Below are positions 38,827-39,092 of a DNA stretch of 39,092 bases, one piece after another. A program made the position numbers and the translations under genes. The DNA comes from Streptomyces sp. CNH099. GTDB taxonomy: Bacteria; Actinomycetota; Actinomycetes; Streptomycetales; Streptomycetaceae. The first letter of the stretch is position 1, and every line of letters starts with the position of its first letter. The stretch spans positions 1 to 39,092 of the forward strand of contig AZWL01000042.1 in NCBI GenBank assembly GCA_000514715.1, written 5' to 3'. The notes under the pieces were generated by a model. That model worked only from the letters and a program-made list of their open reading frames with translations, was not told the DNA's origin and did not search any database.

Positions 38827-39092
38827 CCGGCCGAAGGCCGGAACCCCCCATCAAAAACAAAAACACAACCCACCGAAAACCCCATTTACCCGAAGGGGAA
38901 AACACAGCCCGAAGGGCTGTAAAACCAACCACCAAACCAACCAGAATTCCCCCAACGGGGGAATTCACACCCGCCAGCAAAGCACCCCGAAGGGGTGCGA
39001 ACAAAACCACAGAGAATTCCCCGAAGGGGAATTCAACCGGGGCGGGAATTCCGTAAGGAATTCCTTTTAGCGGCGAATGCCGCTCCGCCCCC
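38827..39092. other. Right telomere: eight hairpins in the last 266 bases
   Basis: Stems: 38827-38841 (6 bp, loop GAA), 38885-38901 (one mismatch, GAA), 38904-38920 (7 bp, GAA), 38944-38966 (10 bp, AAC), 38982-38998 (7 bp, GAA), 39014-39034 (9 bp, GAA), 39045-39064 (GGAATTCC twice, loop GTAA) and 39069-39084 (6 bp, GAAT), then CCGCCCCC to the end. Read from the end inwards the 5' strand begins GGGGGCGGAGCGGC. GCGGAGCGG also occurs in the archetypal Streptomyces telomere (CCCGCGGAGCGGG), but the rest differs, and several terminal Gs recall SCP1-type ends. Six GAATTC sites lie in 120 bp. This is the pattern of a linear replicon end capped by a terminal protein; that the molecule truly ends here is inferred. 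Confidence 0.8.

Noticed and set aside
38702..39070. Rightward 122-aa frame through the telomere
   Set aside because: It spans all hairpins, is Asn/Pro/Thr/Lys-rich because of the C/A-rich strand, has no ribosome binding site, and contradicts the codon bias of all other genes.
1..39092. tRNA or rRNA genes, riboswitches
   Set aside because: No cloverleaf, rRNA gene or known riboswitch core was seen. The only rRNA-related sequence is the short leader motif at 36208-36222.

Overview
The window looks like the right arm and right end of a linear plasmid (or other linear replicon) from Streptomyces or a close actinomycete. The reasons are very high GC with strongly GC3-biased codons, leftward operons full of ATGA/GTGA overlaps, actinomycete families (replication-relaxation, TcpC/TcpE-like, DUF932, DUF3560, LysM-BTAD), an actinobacterial rRNA-leader-like motif, and a last 270 bases that form a dense series of hairpins ending in CCGCCCCC, as a protein-capped Streptomyces telomere would. 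No replication initiator, relaxase or terminal-protein gene is recognised. All gene functions below are inferred from sequence alone.

Layout: (a) 1-2.4 kb, a partition module in the unusual order parB then parA, with three GTTTCCnnnGGAAAC palindromes (putative parS), two of them inside parB. (b) 2.7-12.9 kb, leftward: a Tad/type IVc pilus locus with CpaB/RcpC-like SAF protein, TadZ-like ATPase, TadA ATPase, TadB, TadC, a Flp-like pilin, three TadE/G-like pseudopilins and a 1231-aa LysM-BTAD membrane protein. (c) 12.9-19.3 kb, leftward: small membrane proteins, a VirD4/TraD-like ATPase, a replication-relaxation protein, a lipoprotein and a secreted protein. (d) 19.7-20.4 kb, one rightward HTH regulator convergent with the T4SS block. 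(e) 20.4-29.9 kb, leftward: a type IV secretion core with lytic transglycosylase/M23 hydrolase, VirB6-like protein, VirB4 ATPase, TcpE-like, a small membrane protein and TcpC/VirB8-like, headed by a sigma-like protein. (f) 30.15-30.77 kb, an HTH protein, followed by a 1.2-kb gene-free control region with a 52-nt cruciform, an AT-rich palindrome and seven 12-bp tandem repeats. (g) 31.8-34.3 kb, rightward DUF932 and DUF3560 genes sharing a duplicated terminator-plus-leader module; a third copy of the leader leads only into an IS481-family insertion. (h) 35.8-38.4 kb, a divergent regulator/operator region and four small rightward genes, nearly all followed by a perfect hairpin terminator. (i) 38.45-39.09 kb, subtelomere and telomere.

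How it may work together: a T4SS core and a Tad pilus appear to be built from one nearly continuous leftward gene set and could form a single conjugation or adhesion machine spanning the Gram-positive wall. The hydrolase would open peptidoglycan, VirB4/VirB6/TcpC would form the channel, the VirD4-like ATPase would couple substrate, and the Tad pilus would make contact. The LysM-BTAD protein, last in the pilus operon, could link wall or pilus state to transcription.
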